In this document: positions 45,172 through 54,800 of the stretch, in pieces
Numbering within the stretch: position 1 is the first letter of the stretch
Layout of the letters: every line of letters begins with the position of its first letter
Source of the DNA: an uncultured Chitinophagales bacterium
GTDB taxonomy: Bacteria; Bacteroidota; Bacteroidia; Chitinophagales; JAHDHT01
NCBI GenBank assembly: GCA_938023075.1
Contig: CALHDG010000012.1
Span: forward strand, 1 to 64,000
Direction: 5' to 3'
DNA length: 64,000 nucleotides
The notes under the pieces: model-generated
What the model was told of the DNA's origin: nothing
The model's input: only the letters and a program-made list of their open reading frames with translations
Databases searched by the model: none
Made by a program: the position numbers and the translations under genes

Positions 45172-45681
45172 CTACTTCAACACCGCATTTAGTATTTCTT
45201 CGCTTTTGTCTAATTTGTCGTTGGCGAATAGTATGCCACTGTTAGACGATTTATCAAAAACAAAATCATAAGCTTTTTGCTTAGCCATTTTTGTAATGGC
45301 TTCAGAAATTTGTTGTTGAATGGGTTGAATCAACTCTTGTCTTTTCTTAAACAACTCGCCATCTACTCCAAATTTTTGTTTTTGTAAGGCTTTTACTTGT
45401 TTTTCACGATCTACTATTTCTTCTTCTCTTCTTACCCGCATTTCGTCGGTTAGTAAAACAGATTCTGCTTGAAAGGCTTTATACAACCGGTCAATTGCAT
45501 TATATTCTTTTGAAATTTCTGCTTGCCATTCTTCTGCTAAAGCATCTATTTGTTGAAGTGCTTCTTTATAGGCAGGTATTTGGTTTAAAACCGCTTCAGA
45601 ATCGACATATGCGAATTTTTGCGCCTGCGTACTTAAGCTAATGGCTACGACTAATGTGAATAAAATAAGTATCCTTTTCAT
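45172..45681 (-). CDS. OmpH/Skp-family periplasmic chaperone (paralogue 1)
   Basis: 169 residues. Signal peptide (LFTLVVAISLSTQAQ), then KFAYVDSEAVLNQIPAYKEA, a long coiled coil (EKQVKALQKQKFGVDGELFK) and the closing strand YDFVFDKSSNSGILFA. This is the first of two tandem Skp-like genes immediately downstream of bamA. Having two copies beside bamA is the conserved Bacteroidota arrangement. A complete promoter lies upstream, so the pair can be transcribed apart from bamA, which is 341 bp away. Confidence 0.92.
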   Translation of the reverse strand: MKRILILFTLVVAISLSTQAQKFAYVDSEAVLNQIPAYKEALQQIDALAEEWQAEISKEYNAIDRLYKAFQAESVLLTDEMRVRREEEIVDREKQVKALQKQKFGVDGELFKKRQELIQPIQQQISEAITKMAKQKAYDFVFDKSSNSGILFANDKLDKSEEILNAVLK

Positions 45682-45718
45682 TTAAGTTAAATTTATTATT
45701 TATTGCTATGTAATGCTG

Positions 45719-45748
45719 CAAAAATAAATATACATTCTGTCTTTGCAA
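45719..45748 (-). promoter_or_regulatory. complete Bacteroidota-type promoter of the first ompH
   Basis: On the minus strand: -33 TTG (45746-45748), 19-bp spacer, -7 TATTTTTG (45719-45726), then 37 bp to the ATG. Spacing and boxes fit the TTG-N19-TAnnTTTG pattern exactly. The -33 box lies inside a family B repeat element. Confidence 0.7.
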
Positions 45749-45868
45749 TTTTCCGTTATACTTTGTTGAAAAGCCTCGCCATAGCTTTGGCTATGTCTGC
45801 GTTTTTCGCCTCGTCTAACAAAAAATTGCTGTGAGATAATAGTACATTAATTTTCTTCGCATTACTTA
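45728..45868 (+). repeat. family B palindromic element, copy B2
   Basis: TACATTCTGTCTTTGCAATT, TTCCGTTATACTTTGTTGAA and AAGCCTCGCC, then a perfect central hairpin CATAGC-TTTG-GCTATG, then TCTGCGTTTTTCGCCTCG and TCTAACAAAAAATTGCTG. Left and right arms are imperfect inverted repeats around the central hairpin. It lies between bamA and ompH. The remaining 45869-46022 holds no gene. Confidence 0.75.
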
Positions 45869-46022
45869 GAGATTTAATTGCTAATATAGTTTAAGCGTGT
45901 TTTTTAAAAGATTAAATAATTTGAATTGTTAATTTATAGATTGTTGCAAATGTAGGATATTATAGACATCTCCCTTTCTCTATTTATTACTTTTTAACAT
46001 TTGAAAATTTGTTGATTTTTGT

Positions 46023-48842
46023 CTATTCTGGTTCAACCCCAAGTATTACACTAAACTTGCCATAATTACCTATATAATCCCAAAAATTAACTGCCGGTCC
46101 GAGGTCTTTATCAAAACCAACCCCATAATCGAAACCAATAGTACCAAACATGGGTAAAAAGAAACGCAAGCCAATACCGGCAGAACGCCTTAAATCAAAA
46201 GCATTCCATTCTTTAAAGGTTGCCCACGAGTTGCCGCCTTCTAAAAAAGCCAAAGCAAAAATAGTTGAACTTGGATTTAAAGAGAAGGGGTAACGCAACT
46301 CTAAACTAAACTTATTATAGTAAGGTAAACCACCATCATCTTCAATACCCGGACCATTGCTTAATACTTCATAACCTCTTAAGGCAATAATATCTTTACC
46401 ATATAAATTAAAGTTAGAAAGACCATCGTCGCCTAATTCGAAACGCTCAAACGGCGACATACCTACCGATTCTCTATAAGTGCCCATAAAGCCCATCTTT
46501 GCAGAAGTCTTCAATACAAAATCACCTTTTAATCGAGTATACCATTCGGCTTTAAATTTCCATTTATGATATTCTGTCCATTTGTGCCGTTCGGCTATAC
46601 TTTTGCCTTCATAAAAATCAGTTCCATCATTTTTTCTAAAAGAAGAATACGGTGGCGTTAATTGCATAGTTAAAGAAATATTAGAACCTTCGGTTGGATA
46701 AACCGGATTAATACCCACTGAATAGCGGGCTAAAGTAGTGCGTAAACTTAGGTTGTTAAAACGACCGTCACGAACCAAAAAACCTTGATAATTTTTTAAT
46801 CGATAATGTTGATAGTTTAATTCGGTTGACAGGGTGAAAAAATCGTCGGGTACTTTTAAACGGGTACCAATAGAAATAGAACTACCTAAGGTTAACAAAC
46901 CCCTTAAATCGGTACGTGTAGTGTCGTTCCAATCGAAGGTATCTCTAAAGCTGTTGGTTTGTAAAGATGAAAAGCCCGCAATACTCAAAGAGGTGGGGCG
47001 TTTGCCACCTAACCAAGGCTCAGTAAAAGAGGCACTAAACGATTGAAAAGCGCGGGTATTGGCTTGATACCGTAAAGATAAGCGTTGACCATCACCACTA
47101 GGCACCGGATCCCATTCTGAAAACATTTCTCTTAATGAAAAATTATTAAAGGTTACCCCAAGGCTGCCAATAATACTGCCTCCACCCCAACCGGCTGATA
47201 GCTCAAATTGATCAGAAGGTTGTTCAGCTACCGTATATTTAATATCTACGGTTCCATTTACCGGATCGGGAATTGGATTAACGCCCATAGCTTCCGGATC
47301 AAAATAACCTAATGCGGCTAATTCTCTTTGTGTACGAATAATATCAGAGCGACTGAATTTATTACCGGGCATGGTTCGTATCTCCCGGCGAATTACATGT
47401 TCATTGGTTTTGGTGTTGCCTTCTATAATAATATCATTTACCGTAGCCTGTGGACCTTCTTGTACTTTAATTAATAAATCAATGGAGTCGCCTTCAATTG
47501 TTTTTTCTGTTGGAATAACCTGGAAGAATAAATATCCATCATCCATATACAAAGCACTTACATCTGTACTATTTTGGCTCACAAACAAACCTTCATCTAA
47601 GCGGCTTTGATCATACACTTCACCGGCTTGAATATTTAAAATTCTATCTAACAGTTCGGTACTGTATTTGGTGTTGCCTTCCCATTCAATATTTCTAAAA
47701 TAATATTTTTCTCCTTCCTCAACATCTACCAATAAGTTAACGTAGCGATCATTTAATACAATAATTGAATCGTTGGTAATTTGTGCATCCCGGTAACCTT
47801 TGGTATTGTAGTAGGCTAAAATGTTGTCTTTATCATCTTCAAATTTCTTTTCAATTAGTTTTGATGGGTTGAAAATACGCAGGCGAAACTTATCCGTAAT
47901 AGAGCGCAATAAACCTTTTATGGTAATGTTACCTAAGCGGTTACCGATGCCACCATCCGAAACTTCTTTCCACAGTTGTTTGGGTTTGCCAATTTGAATT
48001 CGGGTGCGTTCTTTGGTGTCGCGCATCGCCTTTTTAATATCTCTATCTAACACATTATCATTACCTCTTACAATAATTTCATTAATCTTTACCTTTTCGC
48101 CGCGCTTCACAATTACATCTACAATTACATGATTGGCTCTGGCAGTATCAGGAATTTCTTTTATATCTGCCTTAGCTAATAAAAAGCCTTTTTCTATAAA
48201 ATAATTTTCGATGGCATTGATGGTGCTTTGTTTAACATTTTGAGTTACTACTCTACCGCGCGCTAAGGGAATTTTGCTTCTTACATCGTCTTCTTCTACT
48301 TTCCGCAAGCCGGTAAATTTATATTTAGATAACCGAGCACGCTCCGTTAATTCTATATCTAAAAAAACTACTTCGTTTACCACTTTGGTGGCGTCAATTT
48401 TAATGTTTTCAAACAAGCCTTGTCCCCATAAATTTTTTATGGCATCCTGAATATCTTCACCAGGAATGTTGATTTTATCTCCAACTGCTAAACCCGACAG
48501 ACTAATCAATATATTGCGATCTAAATGTTTTGTTCCACTTACGGTAATCCCTCCAATTTCGTATTGCAAATTGGGGTTAAAGTTTACAGTATTATTAACT
48601 GGTGGTTTTTCTTTTTCTGCAATTTCAGTATTAAGACTATCATCCTTAATCACATTATCCTGTTCCTCTGTTTCGATGATTGCTTTTAAACTATCCGTCG
48701 GTAAAGTTTCTTTTAATTCAGATGGTTGTGTGCTCGTATTTAAAGAATCTTTTTTAAGCTGAACTTTTAAAGAATCTGTTTGAGCAGTTGCCCATCCACT
48801 TAATAAAAAGAATATTATAAATAATGGAAATGTTAGTTTCAT
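46023..48842 (-). CDS. bamA: outer-membrane protein assembly factor BamA
   Basis: BamA inserts beta-barrel proteins into the outer membrane. About 939 residues from the ATG at 48842 (MKLTFPLFIIFFLLSGWATA, signal peptide). The longer open frame to 48959 overlaps uppS and is rejected. A ~90-residue acidic linker precedes the POTRA domains (YEIGGITVSGTKHLDRNILI, VNEIIVRGNDNVLDRDIKKA, IEGNTKTNEHVIRREIRTMP). The C-terminal barrel contains LGDDGLSNFNLYGKDIIALR and the lid/loop region GYEVLSNGPG, ending FSVILGVEPE. Only 10 bp separate it from uppS, so the two are one operon, followed by two Skp genes. Confidence 0.95.
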   Translation of the reverse strand: MKLTFPLFIIFFLLSGWATAQTDSLKVQLKKDSLNTSTQPSELKETLPTDSLKAIIETEEQDNVIKDDSLNTEIAEKEKPPVNNTVNFNPNLQYEIGGITVSGTKHLDRNILISLSGLAVGDKINIPGEDIQDAIKNLWGQGLFENIKIDATKVVNEVVFLDIELTERARLSKYKFTGLRKVEEDDVRSKIPLARGRVVTQNVKQSTINAIENYFIEKGFLLAKADIKEIPDTARANHVIVDVIVKRGEKVKINEIIVRGNDNVLDRDIKKAMRDTKERTRIQIGKPKQLWKEVSDGGIGNRLGNITIKGLLRSITDKFRLRIFNPSKLIEKKFEDDKDNILAYYNTKGYRDAQITNDSIIVLNDRYVNLLVDVEEGEKYYFRNIEWEGNTKYSTELLDRILNIQAGEVYDQSRLDEGLFVSQNSTDVSALYMDDGYLFFQVIPTEKTIEGDSIDLLIKVQEGPQATVNDIIIEGNTKTNEHVIRREIRTMPGNKFSRSDIIRTQRELAALGYFDPEAMGVNPIPDPVNGTVDIKYTVAEQPSDQFELSAGWGGGSIIGSLGVTFNNFSLREMFSEWDPVPSGDGQRLSLRYQANTRAFQSFSASFTEPWLGGKRPTSLSIAGFSSLQTNSFRDTFDWNDTTRTDLRGLLTLGSSISIGTRLKVPDDFFTLSTELNYQHYRLKNYQGFLVRDGRFNNLSLRTTLARYSVGINPVYPTEGSNISLTMQLTPPYSSFRKNDGTDFYEGKSIAERHKWTEYHKWKFKAEWYTRLKGDFVLKTSAKMGFMGTYRESVGMSPFERFELGDDGLSNFNLYGKDIIALRGYEVLSNGPGIEDDGGLPYYNKFSLELRYPFSLNPSSTIFALAFLEGGNSWATFKEWNAFDLRRSAGIGLRFFLPMFGTIGFDYGVGFDKDLGPAVNFWDYIGNYGKFSVILGVEPE

Positions 48843-48852
48843 TGAATAATTT

Positions 48853-49602
48853 TTATGCAGATACTTGTTCACTTGTTTTACCAAACCGCCTTTCGCGTTG
48901 TTGAAAGTTAATAATTGCTGAATACAGGTGTTCTTTTCTAAAGTCGGGCCACAATACATCGGTAAAATACAACTCGGTGTATGCCATTTGCCACATTAAA
49001 AAGTTGCTCATACGATGCTCTCCACCCGTTCTGATCATTAATTCTGGATCAGGCATACCATTCGTATTTAAATAGGTTGCGAAACCTTCTTCATTTAACT
49101 CATTTAGCGATAATTTATTATCAATAACCGCTTGATTAACGGCTTTAACCGCTTCAATAATTTCTTGCCGGCTTCCATAGCTTAGTGCGAGCGTCAAGGT
49201 CATCCGTTGGTTATTGTTAGTTAGCGCAATGGTGTCATCAACCAATTTTCTACTACTTGCCGGTAGTCTGTCAATTTCACCAATGGTATTAAATTTAATA
49301 TCGTTATCCATTAAGGTTTTAGTTTCTGAATGGATGGTTTGCTTTAGTAATTCCATTAAGGCTGCAACCTCCTTTTTTGGGCGATTCCAGTTTTCGTTAG
49401 AAAAGGTATATAAGGTCAAATGTCCAACACCTAATTCCGCACAAGCTTCAGTAGTTTCACGCACCGCTTTCACGGCATTTTTATGGCCAAACACCCGCTG
49501 AAAACCTTGTTGTTTTGCCCATCTGCCATTACCATCCATAGTTACCGCAATGTGTGCTGGCAAAGCTCCTTTATCAATTTTATGTACTAAACTACTGGAC
49601 AA
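48853..49602 (-). CDS. uppS: isoprenyl (undecaprenyl diphosphate) synthase
   Basis: UppS makes the C55 lipid carrier for cell-wall precursors. 249 residues. HIAVTMDGNGRWAKQQGFQR holds the catalytic Asp and the phosphate-binding loop; GHKNAVKAVRETTEACAELG, LTLYTFSNENWNRPKKEV and DPELMIRTGGEHRMSNFLMW follow. The last has the conserved R-T-G-G-E-x-R substrate motif. No ATG lies upstream of the conserved core; the start is TTG at 49602, 18 bp after a TATCTTTG -7 box. First gene of the uppS-bamA operon. Confidence 0.95.
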   Translation of the reverse strand: MSSSLVHKIDKGALPAHIAVTMDGNGRWAKQQGFQRVFGHKNAVKAVRETTEACAELGVGHLTLYTFSNENWNRPKKEVAALMELLKQTIHSETKTLMDNDIKFNTIGEIDRLPASSRKLVDDTIALTNNNQRMTLTLALSYGSRQEIIEAVKAVNQAVIDNKLSLNELNEEGFATYLNTNGMPDPELMIRTGGEHRMSNFLMWQMAYTELYFTDVLWPDFRKEHLYSAIINFQQRERRFGKTSEQVSA

Positions 49603-49619
49603 TTTTTGATTTAAGGGCG

Positions 49620-49627
49620 CAAAGATA
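49620..49627 (-). promoter_or_regulatory. -7 box of the uppS-bamA operon
   Basis: TATCTTTG on the minus strand, a perfect TAnnTTTG match, 17 bp before the TTG start of uppS. A -33 box at the usual distance is not obvious. Confidence 0.55.
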
Positions 49628-49719
49628 CAAAGTTTTGGTTTGGGTTATGTTATTTTTGCATAAGGAAGAAAAATTTAGAAAATTAGGTTCAGTGATTAAC
49701 CAAGTTTTGATATTGTTGC

Positions 49720-50547
49720 TTAATTGCCTTCATATTTACTTTTTAGCAAATTATGCAAGTCAATCAAATCAGGGAAGTTGGTATACTCAAATTGATCTCT
49801 TGCATATCGGTAATATTTTTTCATAGGAAATGTTTGATATAGTATTTGAACTAAGGCAGTTGCAAAATCTTTACCTTGAAAATAGATCAAAAAATTAAAT
49901 TGATTTATAAAATCATCGTTAAACAGTTTTGTAAAGGATGCTAATATTTCATCAAATTTATGTTCATTCCATGCAGATGTAGCGTATACTGCCTTTTGAA
50001 TAACTTTTAATGCTTCTGTTCTACAAAAATTGAAATCTAAACGTTCTGGCAAAATACCACTTTTTGCAGTTAATTTAGTTCCAAAAGTAGCCTCACCACT
50101 TCGCATTTTACCAAGTGTATGCCTAACCGCTTGATAAATTTTAATTCTATTTGCAGCCTTAATAAATAGTTGTTTTACATCATCTTCATTTTGTACTGCA
50201 CATTTTTGTAAGATATTTTCTGTAGTTAAAAATTCAAAAAAGTGTTTAGTGTTGAAGAGGTAATTTTCAATTGTATTCCGGTAACTGCAATATTCATATA
50301 AGCTACCCATCTGCTCTAATGCTGGTTTGCCTGTTATTGGCTTATCAAAATCTCTATCTCGAAATAGCATATAAAAATCAGTCTTTTCAATAGCTCTTTT
50401 TTCAAGCGCTTGAACAACACTTTTTGCCCCTTTTATGCCTCCAACGGGTTCAACAAGAATTGAAGGATATGGAAGCAATTTATTAATAATAAAAGCATCT
50501 AAACTTCCTTGTTCTCCTTCGCAGTATACTTTTATTATTTTACTCAT
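49720..50547 (-). CDS. TOPRIM-like (DUF4435/AriB-type) nuclease subunit
   Basis: 275 residues, cytoplasmic. It has the TOPRIM acid arrangement: E10 in VYCEGEQGSLDAFI, then the D-x-D pair D64/D66 in FYMLFRDRDFDKP. A conserved R-N-T-I-E-N-Y-L (E94) follows, as in DUF4435 proteins. In PARIS anti-phage systems the DUF4435 TOPRIM protein AriB is a toxin nuclease held by an AAA ATPase, AriA. The partner ATPase gene is directly upstream and overlaps it by 8 bp (50540-50547), so they are translationally coupled. C-terminal ~150 residues are helical with no recognised motif. OLD-type TOPRIM from another system is an alternative. Assignment to PARIS is inference from architecture. Confidence 0.7.
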   Translation of the reverse strand: MSKIIKVYCEGEQGSLDAFIINKLLPYPSILVEPVGGIKGAKSVVQALEKRAIEKTDFYMLFRDRDFDKPITGKPALEQMGSLYEYCSYRNTIENYLFNTKHFFEFLTTENILQKCAVQNEDDVKQLFIKAANRIKIYQAVRHTLGKMRSGEATFGTKLTAKSGILPERLDFNFCRTEALKVIQKAVYATSAWNEHKFDEILASFTKLFNDDFINQFNFLIYFQGKDFATALVQILYQTFPMKKYYRYARDQFEYTNFPDLIDLHNLLKSKYEGN

Positions 50548-51622
50548 GATTACTCAATTGGATGACTTGATTTTCTTCTTTATTAAACAAAGCAGCAACA
50601 CTTGCAGAATGAGAAGTGTAAATAAATTGATTATTCTTACCAAGTTTAGGGAGCACTCTCACAAAAGCTTGTTGAAGTGGAGGATGCAGATGCAATTCTA
50701 ATTCATCAATAATAACAATTGAATTATTAATATTCCATCTGGTAAAATCCATAATAATAGGAAAAATAGCGCGCTCTCCAGCTGACATGCCCGATAACTC
50801 GTACTGGTTTTTTCCATCGGATAGAAAAAAGTCGGGGGCATTTGATTTTTCGAAAATATCGAAACGAGGAGTTGGACCGACAAATGATCTTTCTGGAAAA
50901 AAAAGCTTATAGACAGATTCTAATTTATCATAAAAATCAAATTCGCCTTCTTTAATTTCGCGTTTACCTTGCGTAACTGCCATATGATAATTGTAAGTAT
51001 TGGATAAAAAGTTTCTAATAAATTCTAACTGATGTTCATCCTCGTCATTTACCAAACTAAAATTATAAGAATTCCGTTGCTCATTATACCAATAGATATT
51101 GCCCACGTGTTCAAATAACTCAATTTGATTTGAGGTGAAAGCAGATAATCGTTTTGCATATTGATAGCCGCCAAACTGATAAAAAGACTCGATTTTCTTT
51201 TCTTCTGGATGACTTACTCGAATTAAATTTTTCTCAAAATCAAGGTAAAGTTTAATCTCACGCTGATTATTTGGAATATCAAGATCAACTCCTTTTTCGA
51301 TTAAGTTTCGAGCATACTCTATTGTTTTGTTAATTTCATTTTCATTAAAACATATGGTTGTTTCTATTTTAATTGGCAGTTTACCTGATTGAATAAATCT
51401 GTATTCATTGCCTACCCAATCCAATTTGTCTGGTGTAAAATCTTGTCTGGTGGCGGTTGCCAACAAAATTACAATGGCTTGCAATATTGAGGTTTTTCCA
51501 GTTCCATTGTTTCCAATTATTAAAGTAGATTCATTTATCTGACCATCAAGATTAACAAATGATATCTTTTTTTGATCAACGAATTTTTTGTAGCTACTAA
51601 CTGTTAATTCTTTAATTTTCAT
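50540..51622 (-). CDS. AAA (RecF/SMC-like) ATPase, AriA-like partner of the TOPRIM protein
   Basis: 360 residues. N-terminal strand IKELTVSSYKKFVDQKKISF and Walker A LIIGNNGTGKTSILQ (37-45). A helical middle lacks a long coiled coil. Signature LSGMSAGERAIF (276-284), Walker B SIVIIDELELHLHPPLQQAF and the switch His in FIYTSHSASV. This is the compact AAA_15/AAA_21 type used in many anti-phage systems (PARIS AriA, Gabija, Septu, OLD). Coupling with a separate DUF4435-like TOPRIM gene points to PARIS. It sits between the conserved uppS block and an envelope gene, where no defence island is otherwise seen. The 253-bp stretch to the divergent gene at 51875 has no recognised promoter. Confidence 0.75.
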   Translation of the reverse strand: MKIKELTVSSYKKFVDQKKISFVNLDGQINESTLIIGNNGTGKTSILQAIVILLATATRQDFTPDKLDWVGNEYRFIQSGKLPIKIETTICFNENEINKTIEYARNLIEKGVDLDIPNNQREIKLYLDFEKNLIRVSHPEEKKIESFYQFGGYQYAKRLSAFTSNQIELFEHVGNIYWYNEQRNSYNFSLVNDEDEHQLEFIRNFLSNTYNYHMAVTQGKREIKEGEFDFYDKLESVYKLFFPERSFVGPTPRFDIFEKSNAPDFFLSDGKNQYELSGMSAGERAIFPIIMDFTRWNINNSIVIIDELELHLHPPLQQAFVRVLPKLGKNNQFIYTSHSASVAALFNKEENQVIQLSNHE

Positions 51623-51874
51623 TATTGAGCTAATTTAACAACATTTCAAGTGATAATTTTTTCTTTTTATTGACAAACAAATATAGAAACTCAAGTAATA
51701 CCATATTGTTTTATGTTTCGTTTATTTTTCTGGTACTCAATTGAAAATAGCTATTTTCAAAAACCCAACAACACAACTCACTTTTTAACGTTTTTCATTG
51801 GCTACGGTTCGTTTTTCATTATTCGGGCTATCTTTAATAATTTTACGTTACTTTAGTAAGCTAATCATTATCTA

Positions 51875-54800
51875 ATGTTTATTTTTTTTTGTAAAAAATT
51901 GGGTGTTTTGAGTTTTTCAAGTATTTCTCGCTTGGTAATCGTGCTATTCACAATTGTAACCATGCTTGGGAGCAACAGTCAGTTAAATGGGCAAGCCTTT
52001 TATACAACTTTTGGTAAAAACAGGGTACAGTTTCATGGCTTTACCTGGTCGTTTTACGAAAGTAAAAACTTTGTAGTGTACTTTTACCAAGGTGGTCAGC
52101 AATATGGAGAATACTCGGTACAAACTGCCGAAAACAACTTACCCAATATTCAAACCAAATTAGAATATTTTTTAGATAAGAAAATCGAAATTATGGTGTA
52201 CCATAATATTTCTGATTTAAATCAAACTAATATTGGCAACGAATATGAAAACTTAGAAGCCAACTCTGCTGGAAGAACTAAAGTTGTTAGCAATAAAGTA
52301 TTTGTGTATTTTAATGGTGATCATGGGCATTTGGAAAAACAAATTCGAGAAGGCATTGCCAGAGTTTATGTTGCCAATATGTTGTATGGCGATAATGTTC
52401 AAGAGGTTTTGCAAAATGCCTTTTTACTGAATTTGCCGCATTGGTTTAAAGAAGGCTTGATTGCTTATTTGGGACAAGGTTGGAGTGCTGACTTAGATAG
52501 CCGCTTACGGGATCTAATTTTACATAAAGGATTCAAAAATTTTAACCGGATGACCAAAGAAGAAAGCATTTTTGCCGGTCACGCTTTTTGGTATTATCTC
52601 TCGCAAAACTACAACAAATCGGCTGTACCCAATTTATTGTATCTCGCCCGCATTAACCGTAGTTTAGAAAGTGCCTTTATTTATGTAATTGGGCAAACCC
52701 TTCAAAATACGATTGACGAATGGATGGAATACAACAACACCATTTATGCTTTAGATGAAAATAAAAGAGCAGTCATTCCTGATTCGGCTGCTGTAGTGAC
52801 CAATAAGAAAACCAACCTACAAATTACCGAAATGGCTTTAAGTAGAGAAGGGAATTATCTGGCTTACGTAAGTAATAAATCGGGTAGATTTAAAGTACAT
52901 CTTAAAAATTTAGAAACGGATGATAGCCAAGTAATTGTAAAAGGTGGCATTGCAACTTTTGAAATGCCGGTTAACACCAATTATCCTTTATTAGCCTGGA
53001 GTAAAAACAAAAACAAACTGGCAATAGTATATCAAAAAAGAGACCAATTATATTTAATGAATTATTGGGCTGATAAAGATGAAAAAACCATTAAAGCCAT
53101 CACCAAATTTCAACAAGTATTGGCAATTGATTTTACAGATGATGATAAGAAACTCATTTTTTCTGGCGTTCGCCGTGGTCAAGTAGACTTGTTTACTTAC
53201 AATATGCCTAACACCAAAGTTGTACAAATTACGAATGATTTTTTTGATGATCTGCAACCGGCTTTTTATAAAGATGAGCAACGGCGAGGTATTTTATTTT
53301 CGTCTAATCGTTTAAATGATACGTTACGAACTCAAAAGCAAGATACTATTTTACCCACCGGTAATTATGATGTTTTCTTTTATGATTTAGATAAGCAACA
53401 ATCTATTGCGACGCGCTTGTATAGCAGCCCCAATGCCAACGAATGGCAAATACAACAATTAAAAGAAGGGAAGATTGGCTTGTTGAGTGATCAAAATGGC
53501 ATCTTCAATTATTATACCGGCACTTTAGAAAATATTCTTTCGCATCGCGATAAAGTGGTTTATTTTAAAGATTCAACTACAGTAACCAATCCGGGTAAAA
53601 ATCTTAAAGTAGACAGCCTGCGGAAAGCTGGTGAAATTGTGGATATTAAAACTAAAAAAGTTTTTAAGCCAACACTTCAACTGCAACCGGTTAGTAATTT
53701 AAGTCGCAACTTAAGTCAATTGGCAGTTAGTTCAAGTAATGGTAAGAGCTTAGTTTTATCGCGCTATAACAATATCGATTATATTTTTGAATTGTCTTCA
53801 AAAGCTAAGATCAGCCCGCTAAAGAATACCAATTACAAACAACAATTTATTAACCAAAAACCATATGAAAGCACGGTAATAGATCAACCTGTCGATCCAT
53901 TTACGAAGTCTAACAAGCCTGCTAAGTCATCAAATACAAATGAAGAAGATGATGATGGTTTTGAAATTATTATGGAGGAGATTGGTGCAGACGACAAAGA
54001 AAACGAAGTTGATTCCGATGCTTACTTTTTAGATTCGGGTTTTAGTAAGGCAGATAGACCTAAAAGAGGAAAAAAGAAAAGAGACAAGAAAAATAAGAAA
54101 AACGAAGAACCAGAAATTGTAATTCAAATAGAAAATATTGATGATGATGAAGATGCGCCGGTTTTTATCTCTACCAAAGTTCGCCCTTATGTACCTAAAT
54201 TTTCTTTAGAAAAAATTACGACTCAGTTAGATAACAGTTTAATGTTTACGCCATATTTGTTGCCTAACGATACTGATTTAAACGGTTTGTTCAGATATTC
54301 GGTGAGCGATTTAATGGAAGATCACCGTATTATTGGGGGCTTTCGTTTTCCACTTTCCTTTAGTGGTTTAGAGTGGTTGTTAGAATATCAAAACTATAAA
54401 AAACGGTTTGACAAAAAAATAACCTACTACCGCAAAGGTGAAGTTACCCAAGCACTGTCTGCCGACAATCAATTGATTGATGTAAGAAGAAGAACTTCTT
54501 TTCTGGAAACTGCCTTAATTTATCCTTTAGATTATGCGCAAAGTATAAGAGCTTATGTGGGTTGGCGTAATGAAAAAAACAATATTTTAAGTACTGAATT
54601 GAGCACTTTAAATGCACCTGACTTCATTAATAATTGGGCATACACCAAATTAGAATATGTATATGACAACACACGTGAGTTGGGATTAAATATTAAAGCT
54701 GGCACACGCTATAAAATATTTACCGAACTATACCAACCCTTTGACGGCGTGTTGAACGATCGGGAAGTTCAGTTTAATATTCCTAAAAATAACTTATTGG

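Noticed and set aside
46023-48959. 978-residue BamA with a longer N-terminus
   Set aside because: The extra 39 residues overlap uppS and lack a signal peptide; MKLTFPLFIIFF at 48842 is a proper one.
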